Origin: Azospirillum sp. 412522
Lineage (GTDB): Bacteria; Pseudomonadota; Alphaproteobacteria; Azospirillales; Azospirillaceae
Length of the DNA stretch: 64,000 bases
Assembly (NCBI RefSeq): GCF_019805165.1
Contig: NZ_RWIJ01000001.1
Location: 62,001 to 126,000, forward strand
Direction of reading: 5' to 3'
Shown here: piece by piece, positions 50,127-58,584 of the stretch
How the letters are laid out: each line of letters starts with the position of its first letter
How positions within the stretch are numbered: position 1 is the stretch's first letter
Translations under genes and position numbers: made by a program
Notes under the pieces: generated by a model
Database searches by the model: none
What the model was told of the DNA's origin: nothing
The model's input: the letters and a program-made list of their open reading frames with translations, nothing else

Positions 50127-50288
50127 TTACTTTCTTCTGGTGAACTTAGCCTTCATCTCCTTTGCCCAGTCGATCATTTCGGCAATAACCTTCACGCCGA
50201 TAATGAGCGGCAACCAGAAGAACAAGAAGTTGCTAGCAACGTCCGACCATCCCGAAAAACTAAACAGGTTTGGTAAGTTCTGGAACAT
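50127..50288 (-). CDS. small membrane protein of the nested element
   Basis: A 53-residue frame: MFQNLPNLFSFSGWSDV, one hydrophobic helix (about 21-36, FLFFWLPLIIGVKVIA), then a basic tail (KEMKAKFTRRK). The layout (polar start, single helix, positive C-terminus) is like small phage coat or plasmid membrane proteins, but no homologue is identified. It is convergent with the resolvase and starts 20 bases before an AT-rich stretch. Confidence 0.5.
   Translation of the reverse strand: MFQNLPNLFSFSGWSDVASNFLFFWLPLIIGVKVIAEMIDWAKEMKAKFTRRK
50262..50270 (+). promoter_or_regulatory. AAACAGGTT copy at the right end of the nested element
   Basis: Exact nine-base match to 46276-46284 near the left end. 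Candidate integrase arm site; it also overlaps the start region of the 53-residue gene. Confidence 0.35.
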
Positions 50289-50509
50289 AATTAGATTTCC
50301 CGTAACTGCTCACGACTAGCGCGGATTGTAGAAATGCTGCCGCTGGTCGCCTTCTGTCAAGCGTCAACGGATGCTTGGCTGTAGCAGGCAGCACCGGACG
50401 GTGTTGACGGGTGCTGAGCTTGCAAGGCGTAAGGTCTGTGTGAATCAGCGTGTGAGACGTCTGTGTGCTCTGCCAAGAAAATGGCGGAAATGCTAGCTCT
50501 TTCCTAATT

Positions 50510-50531
50510 CCATGCAATTGAAGGTGAACGA
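50510..50531 (+). repeat. right attachment-site repeat of the nested element (attR)
   Basis: Copy of the 46198-46219 repeat (one mismatch). Read on, it continues C-TGATG, the original stop of tubular B overlapping the start of the next virion gene. The GAAGGTG inside it provides that gene's ribosome site. Confidence 0.85.
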
Positions 50532-50534
50532 CTG

Positions 50535-51362
50535 ATGGGTGGAATCACTCCCCTCGTGACCACGGCGCTGCCGCTGGCGAACTCCGTCATCGGCACCGTG
50601 CGCAATGCCGGCGCCGGCCAGTCCAGCACCGGCGGCACCGCCGCGCAGCAGGCCGCAGCCCAGCAGGCGGCGCAGCAGGCGGCTGCCGAACTGGAGTACA
50701 GGCGCCAGCAGGACGCGGCCCAGGCGGCCGCGGCCCAAGCGGCGCTGGAGCAGAAATACCGCGAGGAAGCGGCGGCGGCCGAGCGTTCGGCCCAGTCCGC
50801 CGCCGCCTCCCGCCAGCAGCAGGCGCAACTGGAGGCCGAGGCGCAGGCCCGCCAGTGGGCGCACGACGCCGAGTTGCGTCAACAGGAGCAGGAGCTTCAA
50901 CGCCAGAAGGACGAGGCCGCTGCGACTGCCGCGGCGGCTGCACGGGCCAGGGAGATGGACGATTTCCGCTCCGCCCAGGAGCAGACTCTGGCTCAGCTTC
51001 GCGCCAGCCAGGAGGCGGCGGTCGGCGTCAAGGAAGCCGAGGCACGGAGCCAGCTCGCCCAGCTGACCGCGGCGGCGGACGCCGCTGAACAGCGCCGTCT
51101 GGCCGCCCTGCGCCAAGCGGTCAGCAAGACCCGCGCCGGGTTGGGGGCGCGTGGCGTCACCGGGCAGGACGGGTCGGGGGAGGCGATCCTGCTGGGGCTG
51201 ACCAACACCAGCGAGACCGAGCGAAAGGATGCGCAGGCGACCGACCAGTTGAAGCGTGCCGCCATCCAGCAGAGCCTGGACGAGGCCAAGCGCCGCAACC
51301 TGCTGGAGTTGTCGCAACTCGCCGACCGTCAACGGCTGGAATACATGAGCAAGTTCTTTTGA
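50535..51362 (+). CDS. phage coiled-coil virion protein (internal-protein position)
   Basis: A 275-residue protein. After a hydrophobic start (MGGITPLVTTALPLANSVIG) residues about 35-190 are an Ala/Gln/Glu-rich coiled coil, then a conserved-looking tail (KTRAGLGARGVTGQDGSGEA). It occupies the place of T7 internal virion proteins 14-16 but is much smaller; ejection or scaffolding function is inferred. It originally began at the stop of tubular B and has been separated by the nested element. Confidence 0.65.
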   Translation: MGGITPLVTTALPLANSVIGTVRNAGAGQSSTGGTAAQQAAAQQAAQQAAAELEYRRQQDAAQAAAAQAALEQKYREEAAAAERSAQSAAASRQQQAQLEAEAQARQWAHDAELRQQEQELQRQKDEAAATAAAAARAREMDDFRSAQEQTLAQLRASQEAAVGVKEAEARSQLAQLTAAADAAEQRRLAALRQAVSKTRAGLGARGVTGQDGSGEAILLGLTNTSETERKDAQATDQLKRAAIQQSLDEAKRRNLLELSQLADRQRLEYMSKFF

Positions 51363-51371
51363 GGAATGGCT

Positions 51372-51402
51372 CCCTCTCCCGGGCCGGGAGAGGGCTTTTT
51401 TT
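51372..51402 (+). terminator. hairpin terminator before the tail fibre gene
   Basis: CCCTCTCCCGG pairs with CCGGGAGAGGG, followed by C and seven T. The stem is the same palindrome as the dispersed repeat of the host, here with a T-run, which would reduce transcription into the tail fibre and terminase genes. Confidence 0.8.
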
Positions 51403-51412
51403 GGAGCCCCCG

Positions 51413-53443
51413 ATGTCCTCGTCGCTTCTCATTCCGCGCGGAACCCCGCGCGTGCAGTATCTCGCCGACGGCGCGCAGCGGGCCTTCACCTACCCGTTCC
51501 CGATCTTCGCCGACGGGGATCTCCAGGTCTTCCTGGGTGCCGCCCTCCAGAGCACCGGCTATGCGGTCAGCGGCGCCGGTGCCACTGCGGGCGGGGCGGT
51601 GACCTTCGCCGCCGCCCCGGAGGAGGGGACCGTCGTCCTGCTGCGCCGCCGTCTGCCCATCGAACGGCGCAGCGACTTCGCCGAGAGCGGCCCGTTGCCG
51701 GCCGCCGCCCTCAATGGCGAGCTGGACCGTCTGACGGCGATGCTCCAGCAGGTGGCGGGCGATCAGGAACTGATGCTGCGCTATGGCGACGGCGACCTGC
51801 CGTCCTCCCCCCTGCTGCCGGAGCGCGGCTTGCGTCAGGGCAAGCTGCTGGCATTCGACAGCGCCGGCAACCCCACGACCCGTCCGCCGGTGGACGAGGA
51901 GGCGCTGGCGACCTATGTGCCGCCGGGGGCCGGAGCCACCGCCCGGCCGGTGCGCGACAAGCTGGCCGACCTTGTCTCGGTCAAGGATTTCGGCGCGGTG
52001 GGCGACGGGCTGGTCGACGACACGCTGGCCTTGCAGGCGGCGCTGACCTCGGCACGCGCGGTGTTCGTTCCGCCGGGGGCCTACCGCATCGCCAACACGC
52101 TGACGCTCGGCCATGGGCAGACGCTCTATGGGGCGGGGCAGGCATCGGTGATCCGGGGGGCGTCGAACGGCTTCGACCTGATCCATCTGCCTGACGGCTA
52201 CGCCACCTTGTCGGGCCTGCGGCTGGAGCAGGGCAAGGCGGGGGTGCGGCTGTTCGGGCGTGACGGCCCCTGCGTGCAGAACAGCCTGACCGACCTGACC
52301 CTGTGGGAGCCGGAGGTGGGGCTGGTCTTCGACGGCTACATCGATCCGAACCTGCCCTGCTACTGGAACAACATCGCCCGCGTGCTGGTGGCGCGGCCGT
52401 CGCGCCATGGGGTTTGGCTGACGCGGACGGGGGCGGGCGATACGCCGAACGCCAACCGCTTCCACGCCTTGCGGGTCTATTCGCTGTCGGCGCCGATGAC
52501 CGGCTGCGGCTTCTTCGTCGAGCAGGGGCGCTTCAACAACGCCTTCTTCGACTGCGAGGCCAATCTGTGGCCGCAGGCGGAGGCCTGCTTCCGGGTCGGC
52601 GCCGTCACCGACAAGACGCTGATCGTGAATTTCTATGCCGAGTCCCTGGGCGCGCTGCCGAACCTGCAGCTGGATGCCGGGTCGGTGGAGACGGCGGTCA
52701 TCAACCTGTTCTCCGCCGCCGCCGGGCCGGCGATCCTCGACCGTTCCGGCGGCCAGTACACGGCGGTCAATGCCGGCTATCCGGAGAAGAACCGGCTTCA
52801 GCGCGCCCGCGTCACCGAGCTGGTGGTGGAGGCCCTGCGTTATGACACCGACTATGTGGAGCCCGCCCGCGGCGGGGTGGTGGCGCTGGACCTGACCAGC
52901 TCGGTCTATCTGGCCAGCGCCTATGGCGGGGCGGTGGAGTTGCGTCTACCGAAGGCCGAGGAGGCCAACGGCCATGCGGTGACGGTCAAGCGCACCGATG
53001 CGTCGGCCAACCCGCTGACGGTGACGGAGACCGGCGGACCGGGGCCCGATGGGCGGGTGCTGTCGCTCGGCAACCGCTACGATTTCGTCACGCTGGTGTC
53101 GAACGGGGCAGGCTGGTGGATCGTCGCCGGCAACGCCCAGCCGGGCAACGCCCACTATCACGAGGCCCCTGGCCTGTTCGAGCCGGACCTGAACCAGCAG
53201 CTCTATCTGGTCAGCGCCTGGAACGGGGCGGTGGAGGTGCGGCTGCCGGCCCCGTCCGCGCCGCATGCGGTCGGCCGCATGGTCACCGTCAAGAAGTCCG
53301 ACACCGGCGGCAACCGCGTCATCGTCACCCAGGCCGGCGGCGGCGGGCCGGACAGCGAGGCCATCGCGCTGACCGGGCAGGGCCATGCGGTGACGGCGAT
53401 GTCGAACGGCGCCGGCTGGCACATCCTGGGGCGGAATCCATGA
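51413..53443 (+). CDS. phage tail fibre / tailspike protein with beta-helix
   Basis: A 676-residue protein. The N-terminal 150 residues match the T7-tail-fibre-type attachment domain (RVQYLADGAQRAFTYPFPIF, EEGTVVLLRRRLPIERRSDF). Residues about 180-470 begin SVKDFGAVGDGLVDDT, the pectate-lyase-like beta-helix found in tailspikes. Residues about 486-575 and 588-676 are two tandem copies of one domain (YLASAYGGAVELRLP and YLVSAWNGAVEVRLP). It should bind, and perhaps depolymerise, a surface polysaccharide. It begins after GGAG and overlaps the terminase start. Confidence 0.85.
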   Translation: MSSSLLIPRGTPRVQYLADGAQRAFTYPFPIFADGDLQVFLGAALQSTGYAVSGAGATAGGAVTFAAAPEEGTVVLLRRRLPIERRSDFAESGPLPAAALNGELDRLTAMLQQVAGDQELMLRYGDGDLPSSPLLPERGLRQGKLLAFDSAGNPTTRPPVDEEALATYVPPGAGATARPVRDKLADLVSVKDFGAVGDGLVDDTLALQAALTSARAVFVPPGAYRIANTLTLGHGQTLYGAGQASVIRGASNGFDLIHLPDGYATLSGLRLEQGKAGVRLFGRDGPCVQNSLTDLTLWEPEVGLVFDGYIDPNLPCYWNNIARVLVARPSRHGVWLTRTGAGDTPNANRFHALRVYSLSAPMTGCGFFVEQGRFNNAFFDCEANLWPQAEACFRVGAVTDKTLIVNFYAESLGALPNLQLDAGSVETAVINLFSAAAGPAILDRSGGQYTAVNAGYPEKNRLQRARVTELVVEALRYDTDYVEPARGGVVALDLTSSVYLASAYGGAVELRLPKAEEANGHAVTVKRTDASANPLTVTETGGPGPDGRVLSLGNRYDFVTLVSNGAGWWIVAGNAQPGNAHYHEAPGLFEPDLNQQLYLVSAWNGAVEVRLPAPSAPHAVGRMVTVKKSDTGGNRVIVTQAGGGGPDSEAIALTGQGHAVTAMSNGAGWHILGRNP

Positions 53444-54960
53444 GGGAAAAGGACGATGACAGCTTTTCCGCCTTCGTCCGCGGCTGGAACGCCATGGTGG
53501 AGCTGAAAACCCCCGCCCACCATGCGCGGATGGCCGGCTGGCTGGAGGAGCATATGGCCGGGCAGAACCGGCGCATGCTGCTGATGGCCTTCCGCGGCTC
53601 GGGGAAATCGACGCTGGTCGGCCTGTTCGCGGCGTGGCTGCTGCTGCGCGATCCCAACCGCCGGCTGCTGGTGCTGGCCGCCGACCTGAAGCTGGCGATG
53701 AAGATGGTGCGCAACGTCAAGCGCATCCTGGAACGCCATCCCGACTGCCGCCACCTGAAGCCGCCGGCGAAAGAGCGCGACCAGTGGGCGGCCGACCGCT
53801 TCACCGTGCTGCGGCCGATGGAACTGCGCGATCCGTCGATGGCGGCGGCCGGCATCGGCGGCAACATCACCGGCAGCCGCGCCGACGTGGTGATCTGCGA
53901 CGACGTCGAGGTGCCGCGCAACGCCGATACCGCGGTGAAGCGCGCCGCCCTGCGCGAACGCCTGTCGGAACTGGAGTATGTGCTGGTGCCGGATGGGGCG
54001 CAGCTCTATGTCGGCACGCCGCATGCGCAGGACAGCCTCTATGCCGAGGAGAGCGACGATGGCGGCCCGCCCTTCCTCGACGGGTTCGAGCGGCTGGTGC
54101 TGCCGGTCTATGTCGAGGATGACGCGGGCAACCGCAGCTACGCCTGGAAGGAGCGCTTCGGCGAGGCGCATGTCGCCCGCATCCGCAGATCGACCGGTCC
54201 GAACAAGTTCACCAGCCAGATGCTGCTGCGCCCGGTCAGCATCGCCGACGGGGTGCTGGATGTCGGCAAGCTCGGCCGTTACGACGCGGAGCTGGACTAT
54301 CGCGAGGCGCTGGGCCGCGCGGTGCTGACACTGGACGGGGTGAGGCTGGTCTCCGCCACCTGCTGGTGGGACCCGGCTTTCGCCCGGCCGGCGGGGGAGG
54401 GGGCGGCGAAAGCCGGTGACGGCAGTGTGGTCGCCGTGGTCTTCGCCGGGGAGAACGAGCACCTCTACCTGCACCGGGTGCAGTATCTGGCGGTCGATCC
54501 CAGGGCGGAGGAGACGGAGGCCGACCAGCAATGCCGTCAGGTCTCCCGCTTTCTGGCGGACAACCATCTGTCGGCGGTCCATGTGGAGATCAACGGCCTC
54601 GGCCGTTTCCTGCCCGGACTGCTGCGCAAACGGCTGCGCGACGACCGGCTGGCCGCCGGGGTGGTCGAGCAGTTCAGCCACACGCCCAAGGCCCGGCGCA
54701 TCCTGGAGGCCTTCAACGCCCTGCTGGCCGACCGCCGCTTGCTGGCCCACCGGCAGGTCTGGGAAACGCCGCTGATCCGCGAAATGCGCGACTGGCGCCC
54801 GGACGGCCGCTACCGCGGACCGGACGACGGGCTGGACGCGGTGGCCGGCTGCCTGGGCGCCGAACCCCACCGCTTCGACCGCAGCACCGCCCCGCCCGAC
54901 CGCCGCGCCGACTGGCGCGGTGCGGGGGCCGTGGTGGCGCCCGCGGACTGGGAGCTTTGA
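53440..54960 (+). CDS. phage terminase large subunit
   Basis: A 506-residue packaging motor. Walker A is MAFRGSGKSTLVG (about residue 50), Walker B VVICDDVE (about 150), the coupling motif follows, and the nuclease domain shows TCWWDPAFA (about 308), VHVEINGLG and DDGLDAVAG (about 461). The ATG overlaps the tail fibre stop by four bases. In T7-like phages the large terminase also lies after the tail fibre. The small subunit that should precede it is missing. Confidence 0.9.
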   Translation: MREKDDDSFSAFVRGWNAMVELKTPAHHARMAGWLEEHMAGQNRRMLLMAFRGSGKSTLVGLFAAWLLLRDPNRRLLVLAADLKLAMKMVRNVKRILERHPDCRHLKPPAKERDQWAADRFTVLRPMELRDPSMAAAGIGGNITGSRADVVICDDVEVPRNADTAVKRAALRERLSELEYVLVPDGAQLYVGTPHAQDSLYAEESDDGGPPFLDGFERLVLPVYVEDDAGNRSYAWKERFGEAHVARIRRSTGPNKFTSQMLLRPVSIADGVLDVGKLGRYDAELDYREALGRAVLTLDGVRLVSATCWWDPAFARPAGEGAAKAGDGSVVAVVFAGENEHLYLHRVQYLAVDPRAEETEADQQCRQVSRFLADNHLSAVHVEINGLGRFLPGLLRKRLRDDRLAAGVVEQFSHTPKARRILEAFNALLADRRLLAHRQVWETPLIREMRDWRPDGRYRGPDDGLDAVAGCLGAEPHRFDRSTAPPDRRADWRGAGAVVAPADWEL

Positions 54961-55009
54961 GGGTGGCGGGCGGCGCTGGCCATGAACAGCCGATGGAAAG
55001 CGGGCCGGC

Positions 55010-55228
55010 TCAGTCGGCGTGGTGGATCATCGCCTGGTAGATCTTCCAGGCCACCTCGACCGACACGCCACCGGCCCGCGCGCCGGCCGCCAGCATGGTG
55101 GCGCTCGGCTTCAGCGGCACCGCGGTCTGACCCGGCTCGCACAGCGCGCCCATGGCGGTGACCGATGCGCCCAGATCCGCATCGCAGGGCTGGGTTTTCT
55201 TCATCAGGCTCATGGAAATCGCGTTCAT
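55010..55228 (-). CDS. hypothetical protein, 72 residues
   Basis: A small protein ([19 protein letters not shown], then [19 protein letters not shown], ending [10 protein letters not shown]) with two cysteines and no membrane helix. It faces the terminase gene convergently. Whether it belongs to the phage block or the host is unclear. No family recognised. Confidence 0.5.
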   Translation of the reverse strand: MNAISMSLMKKTQPCDADLGASVTAMGALCEPGQTAVPLKPSATMLAAGARAGGVSVEVAWKIYQAMIHHAD

Positions 55229-55560
55229 GGCGGGTCCTCCGTTGACTTGGAACCGTCACAGCAAAAGCGGTGCCAACCGGTGGAAGAGGCCCAAATCATG
55301 GGAATCGCGGGGGTCGCATGGGGAAATTCCCCGATCCGGCGGCGGAGCCCGCCGGCGAATTCCAAAAATACCCGCAAAATGCCGAATAGTTTCGACTGTG
55401 CTTTGCAAAATGCAACGCGTGAAGCGTGCGGAGTTGCAATCGGGGAGTCGATCCTGCGTTGTGCCGCCGCTTGCCGACCGGTGCAGGCGGCCGTCACGGC
55501 GCAGCTGCGGCTTCGAGGTCTCTGGCCGGTGGCCGCGCATTGCGCTAGTGTCCGACCGCC
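55229..55560. other. intergenic region with TTGCA palindrome
   Basis: No gene. It contains TTGCA-AAA-TGCAA (55403-55415) and a second GCAAAATGC at 55374-55382, 31 bases (three helical turns) away, plus GGGGAAATTCCCC at about 55320. The spaced repeats could be operator half-sites for the divergent 72-residue or DUF952 genes. Confidence 0.45.
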
Positions 55561-55935
55561 ATGACCGACCGCATCATTCACCATATGTGCCGCGCGGACG
55601 AGTGGGATGCCGCCCGCCCGGCCGGCCGCTATCCCGGTTCGTCCCAGGATGTCCAGGACGGCTTCATCCATTTCTCGACCGCAGCGCAGGTGGTGGAGAG
55701 CGCCGCCAAGCACCGTGCCGGGCAGGACGGACTGCTGCTGCTGACGGTGGACGCCGACCGGCTGGGCGATGCCCTGCGCTGGGAGCGGTCGCGCGGTGGG
55801 CAACTGTTCCCGCACCTCTACGGGCCGCTGCCGGTGGATGCCGTGCTGCGCGCCGATCCGCTGCCGCTGGGGCCGGACGGGCGCCACGTCTTCCCGGCCG
55901 GCTTTCCCTTCCCCCTTCAGGACCTCGTTCCGTGA
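55561..55935 (+). CDS. DUF952 domain-containing protein
   Basis: A 124-residue protein that is entirely one DUF952 domain: [14 protein letters not shown], then [19 protein letters not shown], then [24 protein letters not shown]. The domain is widespread and thought to adopt an ADP-ribosyltransferase-like fold, but no activity is established to my knowledge. Its stop overlaps the GTG start of pyrD (four bases). Confidence 0.88.
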   Translation: MTDRIIHHMCRADEWDAARPAGRYPGSSQDVQDGFIHFSTAAQVVESAAKHRAGQDGLLLLTVDADRLGDALRWERSRGGQLFPHLYGPLPVDAVLRADPLPLGPDGRHVFPAGFPFPLQDLVP

Positions 55936-57005
55936 TCGACCTCTATCCGCTTGCCGGGCCGCTGCTGTTCCGCTTCGACCCTGAGACCGCGCATGGCCTG
56001 ACCATCAAGGCGCTGAAGACCGGGCTGGTCCCGCCGGCGCGCGGTCGGGACGAGCCGGCTCTGCGCACCCGCGTCTGGGGGCTGGACTTCGCCAACCCGG
56101 TCGGCCTGGCCGCCGGCTTCGACAAGAATGCCGAGGTGGTCGACGCCATGCTGAACCTCGGTTTCGGCTTCGTCGAACCGGGCAGTGTCACCCCGCGTCC
56201 CCAGCCCGGCAACCCGCGTCCCCGCCTGTTCCGGCTGGTGGAGCAGCGCGCGGTCATCAACCGCATGGGCTTCAACAACGAGGGGCTGGAGGCCTTCGCC
56301 CGGCGGCTGGAGCGCCGCCGCGATGCTGCCAAGCGCGCGTCGGGCATCGTCGGCGCCAACCTCGGCAAGAACAAGGACACGGCGGACGCCGCCGACGACT
56401 ACGTGATCGGCGTGCGCCGGCTGGCGCCGCTGGCCGATTATCTGGTCGTCAACGTCTCCTCCCCCAACACGCCGGGCCTGCGCGCCCTCCAGGGCCGTGA
56501 CCCGCTGCGCGCCCTGCTGGAGCGGGTGCTGGAGGCGCGGGCCGCCTGCGGGCTGACCCGCAATCCGCCGCTTTTGCTGAAGATCGCCCCCGACCTGACG
56601 GTGGAGGACAAGGGCGACATCGCCGCGGTGGCGCTGGAATCCGGCATCGACGGGCTGATCGTCTCCAACACCACCATCGCCCGGCCGGACAGCATCCCGG
56701 CGGCGATGCGCGGCGAGGCCGGCGGCCTGTCCGGCCGTCCGCTGTTCGAGGCCTCCACCTCGGTCCTGCGCGAGATCTACGCGCTGACCGGCGGCAAGCT
56801 GCCGATCGTCGGTGTGGGCGGCGTGGCGACGGGCGGGGACGCCTATGCCAAGATCCGGGCCGGCGCCTCGCTGGTCCAGCTCTATTCGGCGATGGTCTAT
56901 GCCGGACCGGCGGTGGTCCACCGCATCCGCCGGGAGCTGGCGGAGCTGCTGCGCCGCGACGGCTTCCGGTCTGTCGCCGACGCGGTGGGGGCGGATCACC
57001 GCTGA
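55932..57005 (+). CDS. pyrD: dihydroorotate dehydrogenase (quinone), class 2
   Basis: A 357-residue enzyme of pyrimidine synthesis. The N-terminal helix pair ([18 protein letters not shown]) anchors it to the membrane for quinone access. FMN and substrate motifs are [36 protein letters not shown] (catalytic Ser) and IVGVGGV. It starts with GTG overlapping the DUF952 stop; an alternative ATG is not available nearby. Confidence 0.94.
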   Translation: MIDLYPLAGPLLFRFDPETAHGLTIKALKTGLVPPARGRDEPALRTRVWGLDFANPVGLAAGFDKNAEVVDAMLNLGFGFVEPGSVTPRPQPGNPRPRLFRLVEQRAVINRMGFNNEGLEAFARRLERRRDAAKRASGIVGANLGKNKDTADAADDYVIGVRRLAPLADYLVVNVSSPNTPGLRALQGRDPLRALLERVLEARAACGLTRNPPLLLKIAPDLTVEDKGDIAAVALESGIDGLIVSNTTIARPDSIPAAMRGEAGGLSGRPLFEASTSVLREIYALTGGKLPIVGVGGVATGGDAYAKIRAGASLVQLYSAMVYAGPAVVHRIRRELAELLRRDGFRSVADAVGADHR

Positions 57006-57058
57006 AGCCGCGCAGGACGGAGCCGGCGAAGGCGTAGCATTAACGGATCGTCAAGCGG

Positions 57059-58408
57059 GTGTCCCGACAGTGGGGATGCCTGCCGCGGTTCCGTGTCATG
57101 CTCATGCCGGAGGCTTGCGCAACCGTGAAGGCCCTGACCGCCGACTTCCGCCCCGGCATTGCCGCTTCCACCGCGGTTTCCAGTGCCGCCGCTCCCACCA
57201 CCCTGGCCCAAGCGATGACCCTGCTGACGCACCTTGTCTATGCGCTGGCCTATCTGATCGCCGGGGGTTCGGCCGGCGCGGCGCTATGGGCGCTGCGTCC
57301 GGAGGCCGATCCGCTGGTGGCGTGGCTGGTGGGCGCGCTGGTGGTGCTGGCCGGCGCCCTGGTCCATGACGTGGTGACGCGCCTGGAGCGCGAGCGCAGG
57401 GCCTCCCGGCGAATCGCCCGCCTGAACGACCGGGTGGAGGAGCTGGCCCGGCTGCTGGAGCAGCGGCTTGCAGCCGATCCCGGCGCCCAGCCCGACGGCG
57501 GCGCCCGGTACGACGCGGTCATGCAGGAGGTGAAGCTCCTGCAGTCGCTGGTCGCCCGTCTGACCGAGCGGCGCGCGCCCCGTCCGCCGGCCGCCGCTGG
57601 CGAACGCCGTCCCACCCCGTCCCAGCAGTCCGCCGTTCCGCCCGCCGACGCTCCGACCGGAGCGAACGCGATGGACGACGCGGCGGTGCTGGAGGCGGTG
57701 CGCGATGCGCTGAAGGCCGACCGCATCGACGTCTACCTCCAGCCCATCGTCAGCCTGCCCCAGCGCAAGCACCGCTTCTACGAGGTGTTCTCGCGCGTGC
57801 GCTCCGCCGACGGGCAGCAGATCATGCCCGACCGCTATCTCGACATCGCCGGGCGCGAGGGGCTGATCTCCACCATCGACAATCTGCTGCTGGTCCGCTG
57901 CGTCCAGCTGATCCGCGAGACGGAGCGGCGCCAGCACGCCATCGGCTTCGTCGCCAACATCTCCGCCGCGACGCTGGCCGACGCGGAGTTCATGCGCCAG
58001 TTCCTGAATATGATGGCGCAGAACCACGCCCTGGTGCCGAAGCTGGTGTTCGAACTGAGCCAGCACGATCTGCGGGCCGGCGGCGCGGTGACGATGGGCA
58101 TCCTGTCGCAGCTGTCGCGCCTGGGCTTCCGCTTCTCGATGGATCAGGTGACCGATCTGTCCATCGATCTGGACCGGCTGCTGCGCCACGAGTTCCGTTG
58201 CATCAAGCTGGACCGCGCGCTTGTGCTGGATCCCGCCAACGCCGAGCGCGTCCGCGAGCTGCGCCGCCGCTGCGCCGCCGAGGGCATCGACCTGATCGTC
58301 GAGAAGATCGAGACGGAGAACCAGCTGGTCGAGGTTCTCGACACCGGCTTCGACTTCGGCCAGGGCTACCTGTTCGGCGAACCGCGGCCGAGCCGGAAGC
58401 CGGAGTGA
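57059..58408 (+). CDS. membrane-anchored EAL-domain protein with degenerate site (TipF-like)
   Basis: A 449-residue protein (GTG start; internal ATGs possible). Two hydrophobic helices (about 55-75 and 86-104), a coiled coil (RLNDRVEELARLLEQR), a Pro-rich linker and an EAL domain (about 222-445). EAL reads EVF (Glu242), NISAAT and FELSQ are retained, but the DDFGTG loop is DQVTDLS (Asp362 then Gln), so c-di-GMP hydrolysis is probably lost. The arrangement and the loss resemble TipF, a c-di-GMP receptor for polar flagellum placement in Caulobacter. That is a family inference only. It lies between pyrD and thrS. Confidence 0.82.
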   Translation: MSRQWGCLPRFRVMLMPEACATVKALTADFRPGIAASTAVSSAAAPTTLAQAMTLLTHLVYALAYLIAGGSAGAALWALRPEADPLVAWLVGALVVLAGALVHDVVTRLERERRASRRIARLNDRVEELARLLEQRLAADPGAQPDGGARYDAVMQEVKLLQSLVARLTERRAPRPPAAAGERRPTPSQQSAVPPADAPTGANAMDDAAVLEAVRDALKADRIDVYLQPIVSLPQRKHRFYEVFSRVRSADGQQIMPDRYLDIAGREGLISTIDNLLLVRCVQLIRETERRQHAIGFVANISAATLADAEFMRQFLNMMAQNHALVPKLVFELSQHDLRAGGAVTMGILSQLSRLGFRFSMDQVTDLSIDLDRLLRHEFRCIKLDRALVLDPANAERVRELRRRCAAEGIDLIVEKIETENQLVEVLDTGFDFGQGYLFGEPRPSRKPE

Positions 58409-58584
58409 CGGTGGGGGCGAGTGCCCCCATCGGACCGATGCCGGGTTGTGGCGGCAATGCAGCGCTGGCCTGTCCACACCCTTGATTTCCGCAGCCGCGC
58501 TTGACATTCCCCTACGTGGCGATGGAAATTTCGCGTTCCCGGCCATGTCCGGGCACCCGATGCGGGTGAGACCAACACTAGTAA

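Larger units (their letters stand above)
46204..50531. mobile_element. nested integrative element (integrated mini-replicon or satellite)
   Basis: About 4.3 kb bounded by the 22-bp direct repeat. Contents from left: tyrosine integrase (+), coupled 62-residue and Rep-like genes (-), a 760-base non-coding segment, serine resolvase (+), 53-residue membrane protein (-). The integrase part is much richer in A/T than the flanking phage genes, and codon use differs from the host. Removing it joins tubular B to the next virion gene through an overlapping stop-start (TGATG), which shows the pre-insertion arrangement. The mix of Rep-like gene, resolvase and integrase fits an integrated plasmid-like replicon. 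Confidence 0.85.
42521..54960 (+). mobile_element. T7-like prophage remnant (late structural genes only)
   Basis: Seven phage genes in the T7 late order: capsid, small protein, tubular protein A, tubular protein B, a coiled-coil virion protein at the internal-protein position, tail fibre, large terminase. They are collinear, on one strand, GC-rich and uninterrupted, apart from the foreign element at 46204-50531. Portal, scaffold, small terminase, holin/lysin, polymerase and integrase genes are not present in the window. Boundaries are uncertain by a few hundred bases. Confidence 0.8.

Noticed and set aside
53440..54960. Terminase after the tail fibre read as a rearrangement
   Set aside because: This is the normal position of gene 19 in T7-like phages, so the order is ancestral.
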